Source: an uncultured Pelagibacteraceae bacterium (GTDB lineage Bacteria > Pseudomonadota > Alphaproteobacteria > Pelagibacterales > Pelagibacteraceae). From it: 64,000 nucleotides of DNA. This document shows, in pieces, positions 18,449 through 29,710 of this stretch (positions are counted from its first letter, which is position 1; each line of letters starts with the position of its first letter). Made by a program: the position numbers and the translations under genes. Location: positions 1-64,000 of the forward strand of contig CACMYV010000001.1 in the NCBI GenBank assembly GCA_902617975.1. The letters run 5' to 3'. The notes under the pieces are model-generated. The model saw only the letters and a list, made by a program, of their open reading frames with translations, was not told where the DNA came from and ran no database searches.

Positions 18449-19391
18449 AAAAACTAGAGCTTTTATATGTGGCATTAGTGGACATAATTTAAAAAAAAGT
18501 GAAGTAAGTTTTTTAAAAAAATATAAGCCATGGGGAATAATCCTTTTTTCAAGAAATATAAAATCAATCAATCAAGTTCAAAAATTAACTGGTTCGATTA
18601 AAAAAATATTTAAAAACTCTAATTATCCAATTCTAATTGATGAAGAAGGTGGAAGAGTAAGTAGATTAAGAAAATTCATAGATAATTCCATTTTTAGTGC
18701 AAAATATTTTGGTGATTTATATTCAAAAGATAGAAAAAAATTTGATATTTATTTCAATGTTTATGTGAAGCAAATATCTTATTTGTTAAGACTTATTGGT
18801 ATTAATATTAATACAGTACCCGTATTGGATTTAAGACGAAATAATTCTCATAAAATTATAGGTGATCGATCCTATTCTAATGATAAAAAAACACTGTCTA
18901 AAATTGGCGATATATCTATCGAAAAATTTCACCAAAATAAGGTTGGTACAGTAATTAAACATCTTCCAGGTCATGGTTTGGCTAAAGTTGATAGTCATTA
19001 TAAATTACCAGTTATAGACAAAGATCTTAAATATCTTAAAAAATATGATTTTTTTCCATTTACCAAAAAAAAATCTGTTTTAGGTATGACCGGTCACTTG
19101 TTGTTTAAAAAACTTGATCCAATAGATAATGCTTCGCATTCTAAAAAAATCATAGAAATGATTAGAAAAGAAATATCATTCAAGGGAATATTAATGTCAG
19201 ATGATATTTCTATGGGTGCTCTTAAAGGTAGCTTAAAAAATAATGTTATTAAATCTTTTCGTGCAGGTTGTAATTTAGTGCTTCATTGCAATGGAAAAAT
19301 GAACGAAATGAATGTGGTGGGTCAAAATTCACCTTATATCGATGATTTTATTGTAAAAAAAACTTCTAAATTAATTCAAATAATAAGTTAA
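18441..19391 (+). CDS. nagZ: Beta-N-acetylhexosaminidase (NagZ, GH3)
   Basis: PILIDEEGGRVSRLR, VIKHLPGHGLAKVDSH, GILMSDDISMGAL. Confidence 0.92.
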   Translation: MIKKTRAFICGISGHNLKKSEVSFLKKYKPWGIILFSRNIKSINQVQKLTGSIKKIFKNSNYPILIDEEGGRVSRLRKFIDNSIFSAKYFGDLYSKDRKKFDIYFNVYVKQISYLLRLIGININTVPVLDLRRNNSHKIIGDRSYSNDKKTLSKIGDISIEKFHQNKVGTVIKHLPGHGLAKVDSHYKLPVIDKDLKYLKKYDFFPFTKKKSVLGMTGHLLFKKLDPIDNASHSKKIIEMIRKEISFKGILMSDDISMGALKGSLKNNVIKSFRAGCNLVLHCNGKMNEMNVVGQNSPYIDDFIVKKTSKLIQIIS

Positions 19392-19401
19392 ATTTAAAAC
19401 C

Positions 19402-20133
19402 ATGAGTGATTCTTTAGAATTTAATGTTGATCTTAGTAATTACTCTGGATCATTAGAAATACTTTTAGATTTAGCAAAATCACAAAAAGTTGATTTGGAA
19501 AATATATCAATCACCAAATTAGCAGATCAATTTCATAATTTTATAACCAAGACCAAAAATTTAAATTTAGAATTAGCCTCAGAATATTTGTTAATGGCTA
19601 CTTGGTTAACCTACCTTAAATCTAAACTACTATTGCCAGAAACAGAGGAAGAGGAATTTAAAGCACTTGAAGTGGCAGAAAAATTAAAACTCCAACTTAA
19701 AAAACTGGAATTAATAAGATTATTGTCTTCTCAGATGTTGAGTAGAAAAAGATTAGGCAAAGATATTTTTATGAGAGGTTCAAAAAGTGGAATGAGATCA
19801 ATATATAACTCTCAATATTCTTTAACATTATTTGAATTATTAAAAACGTATTCGAATATCATAATGACAAAAGATTTTCAGAGAATGAATATTCCGAAAC
19901 TTCCAGTATTTACTACTGAAGAAGGCATTAAAATTATAAAAGAGTTTTACAATAATTTAAATGATTGGAAAAATATGACTGATCTAATACCAAAAAATTT
20001 TAGAAACTCTAAAACTTTAAGTAAGACTGGTAATGCAGGAATTTTTGCTGGATCTTTAGAGCTTGCAAAAGAAGGTAATATATCTATTAAACAAAATAAT
20101 TTATTTGAGGATATATATATTAAAAAAATCTAA
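19402..20133 (+). CDS. scpA: Segregation and condensation protein A
   Basis: YSGSLEILLDLAKSQKVDLENISITKLADQF, EYLLMATWLTYLKSKLLLP. Confidence 0.93.
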   Translation: MSDSLEFNVDLSNYSGSLEILLDLAKSQKVDLENISITKLADQFHNFITKTKNLNLELASEYLLMATWLTYLKSKLLLPETEEEEFKALEVAEKLKLQLKKLELIRLLSSQMLSRKRLGKDIFMRGSKSGMRSIYNSQYSLTLFELLKTYSNIIMTKDFQRMNIPKLPVFTTEEGIKIIKEFYNNLNDWKNMTDLIPKNFRNSKTLSKTGNAGIFAGSLELAKEGNISIKQNNLFEDIYIKKI

Positions 20134-20825
20134 TGAATAAATTAAAAAAAAATAATGTTGTATCATTTCCATCTAAATTAAGTGATGCTGATAAAGAAAT
20201 AGAAGCTATTGTTTTTGCAGCCGCGGAGCCTTTAAATATTGAAACTATTGAAAATAAAATTTCAAAAAAAACTGATGTTGAAAAATCTTTACTAAAACTT
20301 CAGAATTTTTACTCTGATCGCGGAATAAATTTAGTCTGTATATCCAATAAATGGTCTTTCAGAACCTCACCAAATTTATCCTCATTAATGTCTCAACAAA
20401 AAACTGTTGAAAAAAAACTATCAAAGGCTGCGATAGAAACACTTGCAATTATTGTTTATCATCAACCAGTCACTAGAGCTGAAATAGAAGAAATTCGTGG
20501 AGTTGCGTTTGGAAATAATACACTTGAGATATTGATGGAATTGAACTGGGTTAGACCTCAAGGTCGAAAAGATGCCCCTGGTAAACCTATTCAATATGGA
20601 ACAACAGATGACTTTTTAAGTCATTTCAATCTTCAAAAATTGTCAGATCTTCCAACTGTTGATGAATTAGGAACCGCAGGTCTTATTGATACATCTAGTG
20701 TAGATGCATCTATATTTGGGACAGGTAAATTCTATAAAGAAAAACAAGAGGATAAAAAGGAAAATATATACTCTGATATAGATGAGATGCTTAATAGCAC
20801 TCTTAATACCGATAACGATAAATAA
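20133..20825 (+). CDS. scpB: Segregation and condensation protein B
   Basis: IEAIVFAAAEPLNIE, LSKAAIETLAIIVYHQPVTRAEIEEIRGV. Confidence 0.93.
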   Translation: MNKLKKNNVVSFPSKLSDADKEIEAIVFAAAEPLNIETIENKISKKTDVEKSLLKLQNFYSDRGINLVCISNKWSFRTSPNLSSLMSQQKTVEKKLSKAAIETLAIIVYHQPVTRAEIEEIRGVAFGNNTLEILMELNWVRPQGRKDAPGKPIQYGTTDDFLSHFNLQKLSDLPTVDELGTAGLIDTSSVDASIFGTGKFYKEKQEDKKENIYSDIDEMLNSTLNTDNDK

Positions 20826-20867
20826 AAAAATAGTTTTAAAACTAAAATTATAAGGTTATAAGTAATT

Positions 20868-21065
20868 ATGAGTATAGGATTTTGGCAAATTGCAATTGTA
20901 GTAATTTTAGTAGTATTACTTTTTGGTAGAGGTAAAATCTCTAGTCTTATGGGTGATGTTGCAAAAGGAATTAAAAGTTTTAAAAAAGGTATGGCTACAG
21001 ATGCTACAGAAGATAGCCAACCAAAAAATATATCTGAAAATCAAGACTCAGACAAAAAAGAGTAA
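20868..21065 (+). CDS. tatA: Sec-independent translocase TatA
   Basis: [39 protein letters not shown]. Confidence 0.94.
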   Translation: MSIGFWQIAIVVILVVLLFGRGKISSLMGDVAKGIKSFKKGMATDATEDSQPKNISENQDSDKKE

Positions 21066-21068
21066 TCA

Positions 21069-21305
21069 ATGCCACAGATCGGCTGGTTTGAAATATTAAT
21101 AATAGTTTCTATTGCAATAATAGTTGTAGGACCAAAAGACTTTCCTGTAATGTTAAAAAAAGTTGGATCATGGATAGGTTCTGCTAAGAGATATTTTTCA
21201 GATGTTCAAAATCAGGTTACAGAAATAACGGATGTTTCAATTAAAGAAGAATTAAAAAAAAATACTGAAATTATGAAAGAGGATAAACCCAAAGATGACA
21301 GCTAA
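21069..21305 (+). CDS. tatB: Sec-independent translocase TatB (short)
   Basis: IGWFEILIIVSIAIIVVGPKDFPVMLKKVGSWIG, position tatA-tatB-tatC. Confidence 0.9.
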   Translation: MPQIGWFEILIIVSIAIIVVGPKDFPVMLKKVGSWIGSAKRYFSDVQNQVTEITDVSIKEELKKNTEIMKEDKPKDDS

Positions 21306-22068
21306 AAAAAAAGAAACAGGTTTTATAAGTCATCTTACTGAATTAAGACAAAGACTAATAAATTCATTTATCTTCTTAGCAGTATTATTTGTAGTTTGTT
21401 ACTATTTTTCTGAATACATATATGGATTTTTAGTTGAACCTTACGCTAATGCTGTAAAGGATGATAATGTCGATAGAAGATTAATTTTTACTGCTCTTCA
21501 AGAAACATTTTTAACATATCTTAAAGTTTCTTTTTTTGCTGCTTTCTTTGTGACCAGTCCTTATATCCTTATTCAAATTTGGAAATTTATTGCACCAGGA
21601 TTATACACCCATGAAAAGAAAGCAATTATGCCTTACTTAGTAATTACACCAATACTTTTTTTACTAGGAGGTATGCTTGTTTATTATCTAATTATGCCAC
21701 TAGCATTTAAATTCTTTTTATCATTTGAAAGTGCGGGACTTGGGTCTAGCTTACCGATTCAATTAGAAGCTAAAGTAAATGAATACTTATCTCTTGTGAT
21801 GAAGTTAATTTTTGCATTTGGATTAAGTTTTCAGCTACCAGTTGTATTAAGTTTGCTTGCAAGAATAGGAGTTGTAAATTCAACTTATTTAAGAGAAAGA
21901 AGAAAATATTTTGTTGTAATAATATTTGCTGCTGCTGCAATATTAACTCCACCAGATCCAATTACACAAATAGGTTTAGCAATACCTTTGTTAATTTTAT
22001 ATGAATTATCAATTTTTTCTGTAAATATTATCGAAAAGAAAGCTCAAGAGAGAAATGCACAATATTAA
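21295..22068 (+). CDS. tatC: Sec-independent translocase TatC
   Basis: FISHLTELRQRLINS, SPYILIQIWKFIAPGLYTHEKK, TPPDPITQ. Confidence 0.96.
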   Translation: MTAKKKETGFISHLTELRQRLINSFIFLAVLFVVCYYFSEYIYGFLVEPYANAVKDDNVDRRLIFTALQETFLTYLKVSFFAAFFVTSPYILIQIWKFIAPGLYTHEKKAIMPYLVITPILFLLGGMLVYYLIMPLAFKFFLSFESAGLGSSLPIQLEAKVNEYLSLVMKLIFAFGLSFQLPVVLSLLARIGVVNSTYLRERRKYFVVIIFAAAAILTPPDPITQIGLAIPLLILYELSIFSVNIIEKKAQERNAQY

Positions 22069-23314
22069 GGATATTAGAAAAGATATCGATAACTTTAAAA
22101 ATACAATTAAAAATCGAAACGTTGATGTAGACTTTGACCAAATATTAAATCTTGATGAAGAAAATAGAAAATTAATTCAAGAAAAAGAAAAATTAGAAAT
22201 GGAAAAAAAATCTATTTCTAAATCTAAAGATGAAACCCTTTTTGAAAAGTCAAAAGAAATTTCAAATAAAATAGATGATTTAAGTAAAAATCAAAAAAAT
22301 GTTAAAGACCAACTTGATCAGATATTAAGTAATATTCCTAATTTACCATTGAATGATGTCCCCGTAGGTAAGGATGAAAATAGCAATAAAGAGGTTGTAA
22401 AATCTGGTGAAATTAAAGAAATGAGTTTTAAACCAAAATCTCATTATGAAATTGGTGAAAAACTGAATATGTTAGATTTTGATTTAGCAACAAAAACAAC
22501 TGGATCAAGATTTGTTTTTGTTAAAGACAAATTAGCATCATTAGAAAGAGCAATTTCTAATTTTATGATTGATACACATGTCAATAATAATGGCTACACT
22601 GAAATCTCTCCACCTTTAATGGCTACAGACAACACTATGTTTGGAACTGGCCAATTGCCTAAATTTGAAAATGATCAATTCGAAATTAAGTTTGATGATA
22701 AAAATGATAGAAAGTTTTTAATCCCTACTGCTGAAGTGATTTTAACTAATATGGTTAAAAATCAGATATTAAATCGAAAATCTTTGCCAATGAGATTAGT
22801 TGCATCAACACCTTGTTTTAGAAAAGAAGCAGGCAGTTATGGTAAAGATACAAAGGGCATGATTAGACAACATCAATTTTATAAAGTTGAATTAGTCAGT
22901 ATTGTAGAAAATAATAAATGCATTGAAGAATTAGAGAGAATGACTAATTGTGCAACTAAAATTTTAGATGATTTACAATTACCTTACAGAAAAATTATTT
23001 TAAGCACTGGTGATATGGGTTTTAGTGCAGAAAAAACTTATGACATAGAGGTTTGGCTTCCATCTGAAAATAAATATAGAGAAATATCAAGCTGTTCTTC
23101 ATGTGGAACATTTCAGGCTAAAAGAATGAAAGCTAGATATAAAAATAATAAAAACGAAAATGAATTTGTTGGTACTTTAAATGGGAGCGGACTTGCCGTT
23201 GGTAGAACTTTAATTGCGATATTAGAAAATTATCAAACTGAGGATGGTTCAATAACTATTCCTGAAAAACTAAGACCATATATGAACAATATGGAGAAAA
23301 TAGGTATCAATTAA
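22055..23314 (+). CDS. serS: Seryl-tRNA synthetase
   Basis: N-terminal coiled coil, TGQLPKFE, PCFRKEAGSYGKDTKGMIRQHQFYKVELV. Confidence 0.96.
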   Translation: MHNIKDIRKDIDNFKNTIKNRNVDVDFDQILNLDEENRKLIQEKEKLEMEKKSISKSKDETLFEKSKEISNKIDDLSKNQKNVKDQLDQILSNIPNLPLNDVPVGKDENSNKEVVKSGEIKEMSFKPKSHYEIGEKLNMLDFDLATKTTGSRFVFVKDKLASLERAISNFMIDTHVNNNGYTEISPPLMATDNTMFGTGQLPKFENDQFEIKFDDKNDRKFLIPTAEVILTNMVKNQILNRKSLPMRLVASTPCFRKEAGSYGKDTKGMIRQHQFYKVELVSIVENNKCIEELERMTNCATKILDDLQLPYRKIILSTGDMGFSAEKTYDIEVWLPSENKYREISSCSSCGTFQAKRMKARYKNNKNENEFVGTLNGSGLAVGRTLIAILENYQTEDGSITIPEKLRPYMNNMEKIGIN

Positions 23315-23371
23315 GAGTTGTCTTCTAAAAGTATATAGTATAAATAATCGTTAACTTTTTAAGGACTTAAC

Positions 23372-23656
23372 ATGGACGCAGGAATTGGACAATTTATACC
23401 CCTAATTTTAATATTCGTAATATTTTACTTTTTCTTAATTAGACCCCAACAAAAGAAAGTTAAAGAACATAAGGCTATGGTTGAAGCTTTAAAGCGTGGA
23501 GATAAAGTTATTACTTCTGGTGGTATCGTTGGGACTGTAGAACGAGTTATAGATAATGAAAAAGTAGAAGTTATGATAGCTGATAATGTTAAAGTTGAAA
23601 TTGTTCGAGCTACAGGAATACAAGGACTAGTTACTAAAGCTGAACCAAAAAAATAA
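23372..23656 (+). CDS. yajC: Sec translocon accessory protein YajC
   Basis: FYFFLIRPQQKKVKEHKAMVEALKRGDKVITSGGIVGTV. Confidence 0.95.
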   Translation: MDAGIGQFIPLILIFVIFYFFLIRPQQKKVKEHKAMVEALKRGDKVITSGGIVGTVERVIDNEKVEVMIADNVKVEIVRATGIQGLVTKAEPKK

Positions 23657-23668
23657 TAACTTCCAAAA

Positions 23669-25222
23669 GTGTTATATTTTTCTAAATTAAGAGTTTTTAG
23701 TGTTTTAATTTTTACACTTATTATTTCATATTTTACTATTTCCAACTTTACAAAAGTTGATGATGAATTTTTCTCAAAAAATATAAAATTAGGATTAGAT
23801 CTACAAGGTGGTTCTTATTTATTATTAGAAATAGATAACGAACCAGTCATAACTCAAAGATTGCAAAGTAAAGTCTTAGAGTTTAAAAAATTTTTCAAAG
23901 ATAAAGATATTAAGGTTAGAAATTTTGTAATTGAAGATAAGTCAATTATATTTGATGTTGAAAATTCTAAAATAGAGGAAGTTAAATCTCTGTTAGATGA
24001 TGATAAAAGTGAGATAAATCCATATTTTCAACAATACAAATCGCATCAATTTAACATTGAAAACATGGATACATCATTCAAATTAGAATTTTCTGACTAT
24101 GGATTGGTATTGTTAAAAAATTCTTCATTAGATCAAGCAATTGAAATTGTAAGAAGAAGAGTTGATGAGGTAGGAACTAACGAGCCAAATATTTTAAAAA
24201 GAGGTAATGATCGAATTCTTGTTGAGTTACCAGGACTAGATGATCCTGGTAGAATTAAATCTTTATTAGGTAAAACTGCAAACTTAACATTCCAATTTAT
24301 CTCCAGTAGTTCTGAAGAATCATTTGGAACAGAAAAACTTTCTTTTGAGGATGGCTCTAGTGAAGCCATTGTTAGTAAACGAATTGTTTTAAGTGGTGAT
24401 AATCTCATGGATGCCAAGCCAACTATGAATAATCAAACTAATGAGACAGTTGTTTCATTTAGTTTGGATAGAGTAGGAGCAAAAAAGTTTGGTAAGGCGA
24501 CTTCAAATGGTGTTGGAAAAAGGTTGGCAATTGTTTTGGATGGAAAAATTATTAGCGCTCCTGAAGTCAGAGAACCAATTATTGGAGGAAATGGACAGAT
24601 ATCTGGTAATTTTACCTTTCAATCAGCAACAGATTTAGCTTTACTCTTAAGATCAGGTGCTTTACCGGCTCCACTTAATATTATCGAAGAAAGAACTGTA
24701 GGTCCTGACCTTGGAAAAGACTCCATTAATGCAGGAATTATGTCATTGATAATAGGATTTATCTTAGTCGTTGCCTTTATGTTTTATAAATATAGATTTT
24801 TTGGCTTAATTGCTAACTTAGCCTTAATTTCTAATTTATTTTTATTAGTCGGTATTCTAACATTATTTGAAGCAACTCTTACACTCCCCGGAATTGCAGG
24901 TATTATTTTAACAGTAGGTATGGCTGTTGATGCGAATGTTTTAATTTTTGAGAGAATTAAAGAAGAACTAAAAAACGAAAATAATTCAATTGTAGCTTTT
25001 GATTCTGGTTATACAAAATCACGAACAACAATTTTAGATGCCAATATTACAACTTTAATCGCTGCAGTAATCCTTTTTTTCATGGGATCAGGTCCAATCA
25101 AAGGCTTTTCTATAACGCTTGGAGTAGGAATACTTACAACACTATTTTCAGTATATTTCATTGCTCGTTTGATTACTGCTTATTATGTCATCAAAAATAA
25201 ACACAAGGAAAAACTGATATAA
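23669..25222 (+). CDS. secD: Protein translocase subunit SecD
   Basis: IKLGLDLQGGSYLLLEI, IVRRRVDEVGTNEP, VGMAVDANVLIFERIKEEL; GTG start. Confidence 0.95.
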   Translation: MLYFSKLRVFSVLIFTLIISYFTISNFTKVDDEFFSKNIKLGLDLQGGSYLLLEIDNEPVITQRLQSKVLEFKKFFKDKDIKVRNFVIEDKSIIFDVENSKIEEVKSLLDDDKSEINPYFQQYKSHQFNIENMDTSFKLEFSDYGLVLLKNSSLDQAIEIVRRRVDEVGTNEPNILKRGNDRILVELPGLDDPGRIKSLLGKTANLTFQFISSSSEESFGTEKLSFEDGSSEAIVSKRIVLSGDNLMDAKPTMNNQTNETVVSFSLDRVGAKKFGKATSNGVGKRLAIVLDGKIISAPEVREPIIGGNGQISGNFTFQSATDLALLLRSGALPAPLNIIEERTVGPDLGKDSINAGIMSLIIGFILVVAFMFYKYRFFGLIANLALISNLFLLVGILTLFEATLTLPGIAGIILTVGMAVDANVLIFERIKEELKNENNSIVAFDSGYTKSRTTILDANITTLIAAVILFFMGSGPIKGFSITLGVGILTTLFSVYFIARLITAYYVIKNKHKEKLI

Positions 25223-26115
25223 TGAAAACAATCTATTTTAATAAGTTTTATAAAAGTTTTAATATACTTTCAGGTATATTAATTATTGCTTCCTTAGTTT
25301 TCTTAGTTTTTAAAGGATTGAATTTTGGTGTTGATTTTAAAGGGGGTACTTTAATAGAGCTAAGGACTGACAAATCTTCTGCTAATATCACAAAAATAAG
25401 AGATAGTTTTAATCAAATGAATCTTGGTGATGTTTCAGTAAAAAATTTTGGTAATGAAACAGATTTTGTAGTTAAATTTGAAAAACAAAATTCAAATGAC
25501 CCACAATTTATAGATGAGATAAAAACTAAGCTATCAAATTCTATAGGTTCAGTAGATTTTAGAAGAGTTGAAAATGTTGGACCAAAAGTTAGTGCAGAAC
25601 TTTTGAGATCAGGTGTAATAGCGATAGCTTTATCTTTGGCAGCTATGCTTTTATATATATGGATCAGATTTGAATGGCAATTTAGTCTTGGAGCTATTTT
25701 AGCTTTATTTCATGACGTTATCATTACATTGGGAGTATTTTCTGTATTTTCGTTAGAAATCAATCTTTCTATCGTTGCAGCTGTTTTAACAATAGTTGGA
25801 TATTCAATGAATGATACAGTTGTAATATTTGATAGAGTTAGAGAAAATTTGCGTAAATATGCAGATGTTAAAATATTTGAACTAACAAATATCTCAATAA
25901 ATGAAACTTTATCACGAACAATAATAACTTCAGTTACTACATTGTTAGCACTTTTATCTATATTTATTTTTGGTGGAGAAATATTAAAAGGATTTTCATT
26001 AGCAATGATATTAGGAGTAATTTTTGGAACTTATTCATCTATTTATATAGCAAACCCAGTGTTGGTTTCTTTAAAAGTTAGCCAAAGAACGATTGTTAAG
26101 GGAGAAAAAGAATAA
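25222..26115 (+). CDS. secF: Protein translocase subunit SecF
   Basis: GVDFKGGTLIELR, RRVENVGPKVSAELLRSG, GYSMNDTVVIFDRVRENLRK. Confidence 0.96.
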   Translation: MKTIYFNKFYKSFNILSGILIIASLVFLVFKGLNFGVDFKGGTLIELRTDKSSANITKIRDSFNQMNLGDVSVKNFGNETDFVVKFEKQNSNDPQFIDEIKTKLSNSIGSVDFRRVENVGPKVSAELLRSGVIAIALSLAAMLLYIWIRFEWQFSLGAILALFHDVIITLGVFSVFSLEINLSIVAAVLTIVGYSMNDTVVIFDRVRENLRKYADVKIFELTNISINETLSRTIITSVTTLLALLSIFIFGGEILKGFSLAMILGVIFGTYSSIYIANPVLVSLKVSQRTIVKGEKE

Positions 26116-26718
26116 TTAATAAAGATTTTGTGCCGCTACCATTGTTAACAACATTGGTAATGATAAAAGTGTGTTTGTTCTAGAAAACAGCATTGCAGTC
26201 TTTGCTGACTTAGCTTTAACTTCAGGTTCGCACTCAACCATACCTAAAGCTCTTTTTTGATTTGGCCAGATAACAAACCAAACATTGAATGCCATTATTA
26301 ATCCTAACCACATTCCAATTCCTATTGCAGTATTTTTTCCACCACCAGATCCAATTCCTAATGTCATCGCTTGATGAACGTATCCATTAAAATAGGCTAA
26401 TAATAATCCTGATATGATTGTAAATAGCGCTGCCCATCTAAACCAAAATAATGCTGCAGGAGCTATAACTTTACCTATTGCTGGTTTTTGTTCGTCTGGA
26501 ATTTTAGCCATGTTAGGAATTTGAACAAAATTGAAATACCACAGTAAACCAATCCACATAATACTTACAGTTACATGTACGTATCTTAATAACCAGCTCC
26601 AAAATAAAACATCAAAATCAAATCCACCATTACCTATGTAAAGACCAATGAATAGTAATATTGCAATAGCCAATGATAAATGAACAGTCTTTGATAATGA
26701 TTGTAATATTGAAGTCAT
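26116..26718 (-). CDS. Urate hydroxylase PuuD-like membrane protein (membrane domain only)
   Basis: HVTVSIMWIGLLWYFNFVQIPNM, WFRWAALFTIISGLLL, FVIWPNQKRALGMV. Confidence 0.7.
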   Translation of the reverse strand: MTSILQSLSKTVHLSLAIAILLFIGLYIGNGGFDFDVLFWSWLLRYVHVTVSIMWIGLLWYFNFVQIPNMAKIPDEQKPAIGKVIAPAALFWFRWAALFTIISGLLLAYFNGYVHQAMTLGIGSGGGKNTAIGIGMWLGLIMAFNVWFVIWPNQKRALGMVECEPEVKAKSAKTAMLFSRTNTLLSLPMLLTMVAAQNLY

Positions 26719-26753
26719 CTATAAAATGATTTTATATTATTTTTCTATAAAGA

Positions 26754-29630
26754 TTAAGCGGTTTTTTTAAATTTTGTATCTAATAAAGGCTTTAAAAATT
26801 TACCTGTATAGCTATCTTTCACTTTTGCAACTTCCTCGGGTTTGCCTTCAGCAATAATATTTCCACCTTTAACACCACCCTCGGGTCCCATATCTACAAT
26901 ATAATCGGCAGTTTTAATAACATCTAAATTATGCTCAATAACTACAACTGAATTACCCGTTGCAACAAATGTGTGTAAAATTTCCAAAAGTTTTTTTATA
27001 TCATGTTGATGCAATCCAGTAGTTGGTTCATCTAATATATACATTGTTCTTCCTGTAGACCTTTTAGATAATTCTTTAGCAAGCTTTATACGCTGAGCTT
27101 CTCCACCAGAAAGAGTTGTAGCTTGCTGACCAATTTTTATGTAGCCAAGACCAACTTTCTTTAACGTTAGAAGTTTAGTTTTGATGTTTGAAATATTTTC
27201 AAAATACTCACATCCTTCATCAACAGTCATATTTAAAACATCTGCAATACTCTTATCTTTGAATTTAATCTCTAATGTTTCTCTGTTGTATCTAGTGCCT
27301 TTGCATTCATCGCATGTTATGTAAACATCAGGAAGAAAGTGCATTTCGTAAGTAATTACACCATCTCCTTCACATGCTTCACATCTTCCACCCTTTACAT
27401 TGAAAGAAAATCTTCCAGGTTTATAGCCTCTACTTTTTGCTTCAGGTAAATTGGTAAACCAGTCTCTTATAGGACCAAAAGCTCCAGTATATGTAGCAGG
27501 ATTTGATCTAGGAGTTCTACCAATAGGTGATTGATCAATATCTATAACTTTATCAATTAATTCTATTCCTTTAAATCCTCTGAATGGCTGAGGAATTTTT
27601 CTAGACTTATTATTATTCAAAGTAAGATTTAATGCATTGTATAAAGTTTGAAGTATCAAAGTAGATTTACCACTTCCAGACACACCTGTAACACAAGTGA
27701 AACTTCCCAAAGGTATTTTTAAATTTACGTTATTTAAATTATTTCCTGATGCACCATTGATTTCTAAAAATCTACCATTTTTTGCAAGTCTTCTATTTTT
27801 TGGAATAGGTATGAAACTCTTATTTGATAAATATCTTCCAGTAATACTTTTGTCATTTTTTAAAATTTGCTCATATGTACCTTCGGCAACAATTTCTCCA
27901 CCTTTATTTCCAGCTTCAGGTCCTAAATCTATTATATGATCTGCATTCTCCATTGTTTCTGTATCGTGCTCAACAACAATAACAGTGTTACCTAAGTCTC
28001 TTAATCTTTTTAATGCATCTATAAGCTTAACATTATCTTTTTGATGTAAACCAATTGATGGTTCATCTAAAACGTATAGAACTCCAGTTAAACCTGATCC
28101 TATTTGTGAAGCTAGTCTAATCCTTTGTGCTTCACCACCAGATAATGTTCCAGACTCTCTAGATAAAGTTAAATAATCAAGACCAACATTTAAAAGAAAA
28201 TCTAAACGTTCATTAATTTCTTTTAATATATGTTGAGCAATTTTAATTTGTCTTTTATCTAATTTAACTTCTAAAGATCTAAACCATTCCTTAGCATCAA
28301 AAATTGATTTTTCTGTAACTTGGCTTATGTTTAATTCATTTATTTTAACACACAGAGCTTCATCTTTTAATCGATAACCATTACATCTTTCACATTTTGT
28401 ATCAGATTGATATTGAGCAATTTCTTCTCTTTTCCAATCGCTATCTGTTTCTAAATATCTTCTCTCTAGATTATTGACAACACCTTCAAAGGTTTTTTTA
28501 TGTGAATACTTTTCATAGCCATCGTCATAAGTAAATTTAATTTCCTCATCGTCAGAACCATATAAAATCACATCCTTAATTTTTTTTGGTAGTTTTGACC
28601 ATTTATCATCTAACGAAAAACCATAATGTTTAGATAAAGATGCCAATGTTTGTGCGTAATACATTGATGTAGATTTTGCCCAAGGTTCAACGGCACCATC
28701 TGCGATAGATTTTTTTTCATTTGGAACTACTAAATTTGGATCAACATTTAATTTCATCCCAATACCTTCACATTCTTCACAAGCTCCATAAGGACTGTTA
28801 AATGAAAAAAGTCTTGGTTCAATCTCTTCAATAGTAAAACCACTTTCAGGACAAGCAAATTTAGTAGAGAAAATTAGTTTTTCAATTTTCCTGTATTTTT
28901 TTGGAAGTGTTTCATTTTCATATTCAACAAAAAGTAATCCATTTGCTAAATTAACAGCTGTTTCAACACTTTCAGCTAATCTGTTTCCTAATGAGGAATT
29001 TATTACAATTCTATCAACTAAAATTGAAATATCATGTTTAAGTTTTTTATTTAATTCTGGAACACTTTCAATATCATATAATTGATCATCAACTTTAATT
29101 TTTCTAAACCCTCTTTTTTTGTATCCCAATATATCTTTTTTGTATTCACCCTTACGTCCTCGTACAACAGGTGCATATAAATATATCGTAGACTTTTTCG
29201 GTAATTCTTTAATCTTATCAACAATTTGACTAATTGTTTGAGAAGTAATTGGTTTGCCAGTGAATGGAGAGTAGGGTATTCCTGCTCTTGCATAAAGTAC
29301 TCTCATGTAATCGTATATTTCGGTTACAGTTGCAACTGTTGATCTTGGATTTTTAGAAGTATTTTTTTGTTCTATTGAAATTGCTGGACTCAAACCCTCG
29401 ATTAAATCTACATTTGGTTTTTTCATTTTATCTAAAAACTGTCTTGCATAAGCAGATAAACTTTCAACATATCGTCTTTGACCTTCTGCATAAACAGTAT
29501 CGAATGCTAATGATGATTTTCCAGACCCAGACAGACCTGTTATTACAACAAATTTGTCTTTAGGAATCTCTAGTGAAATATTCTTTAAATTGTGCTCTTT
29601 TGCGCCCTTAATAAGTATCTTTTTAAGCAT
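26754..29630 (-). CDS. uvrA: Excinuclease ABC subunit A
   Basis: [35 protein letters not shown], two ABC signatures ([10 protein letters not shown]), zinc-finger CxxC motifs. Confidence 0.98.
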   Translation of the reverse strand: MLKKILIKGAKEHNLKNISLEIPKDKFVVITGLSGSGKSSLAFDTVYAEGQRRYVESLSAYARQFLDKMKKPNVDLIEGLSPAISIEQKNTSKNPRSTVATVTEIYDYMRVLYARAGIPYSPFTGKPITSQTISQIVDKIKELPKKSTIYLYAPVVRGRKGEYKKDILGYKKRGFRKIKVDDQLYDIESVPELNKKLKHDISILVDRIVINSSLGNRLAESVETAVNLANGLLFVEYENETLPKKYRKIEKLIFSTKFACPESGFTIEEIEPRLFSFNSPYGACEECEGIGMKLNVDPNLVVPNEKKSIADGAVEPWAKSTSMYYAQTLASLSKHYGFSLDDKWSKLPKKIKDVILYGSDDEEIKFTYDDGYEKYSHKKTFEGVVNNLERRYLETDSDWKREEIAQYQSDTKCERCNGYRLKDEALCVKINELNISQVTEKSIFDAKEWFRSLEVKLDKRQIKIAQHILKEINERLDFLLNVGLDYLTLSRESGTLSGGEAQRIRLASQIGSGLTGVLYVLDEPSIGLHQKDNVKLIDALKRLRDLGNTVIVVEHDTETMENADHIIDLGPEAGNKGGEIVAEGTYEQILKNDKSITGRYLSNKSFIPIPKNRRLAKNGRFLEINGASGNNLNNVNLKIPLGSFTCVTGVSGSGKSTLILQTLYNALNLTLNNNKSRKIPQPFRGFKGIELIDKVIDIDQSPIGRTPRSNPATYTGAFGPIRDWFTNLPEAKSRGYKPGRFSFNVKGGRCEACEGDGVITYEMHFLPDVYITCDECKGTRYNRETLEIKFKDKSIADVLNMTVDEGCEYFENISNIKTKLLTLKKVGLGYIKIGQQATTLSGGEAQRIKLAKELSKRSTGRTMYILDEPTTGLHQHDIKKLLEILHTFVATGNSVVVIEHNLDVIKTADYIVDMGPEGGVKGGNIIAEGKPEEVAKVKDSYTGKFLKPLLDTKFKKTA

Positions 29631-29675
29631 AATTTTAGTTGCTTTAGATTAATAAAATTAATATTCAAGCCTATT

Positions 29676-29693
29676 AATGTTATAAATAACATT
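29676..29693. promoter_or_regulatory. Perfect 8-2-8 palindrome between divergent uvrA and ssb
   Basis: AATGTTAT-AA-ATAACATT. Confidence 0.6.
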
Positions 29694-29710
29694 TCAAATA
29701 TATAAATATT

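Noticed and set aside
20831-20844. Perfect palindrome TAGTTTTAAAACTA upstream of tatA
   Set aside because: Very low complexity A/T run; likely by chance in this base composition, no T-tract or regulatory context.
24133-24417. Minus-strand ORF inside secD
   Set aside because: Antisense shadow; secD conserved across the interval.
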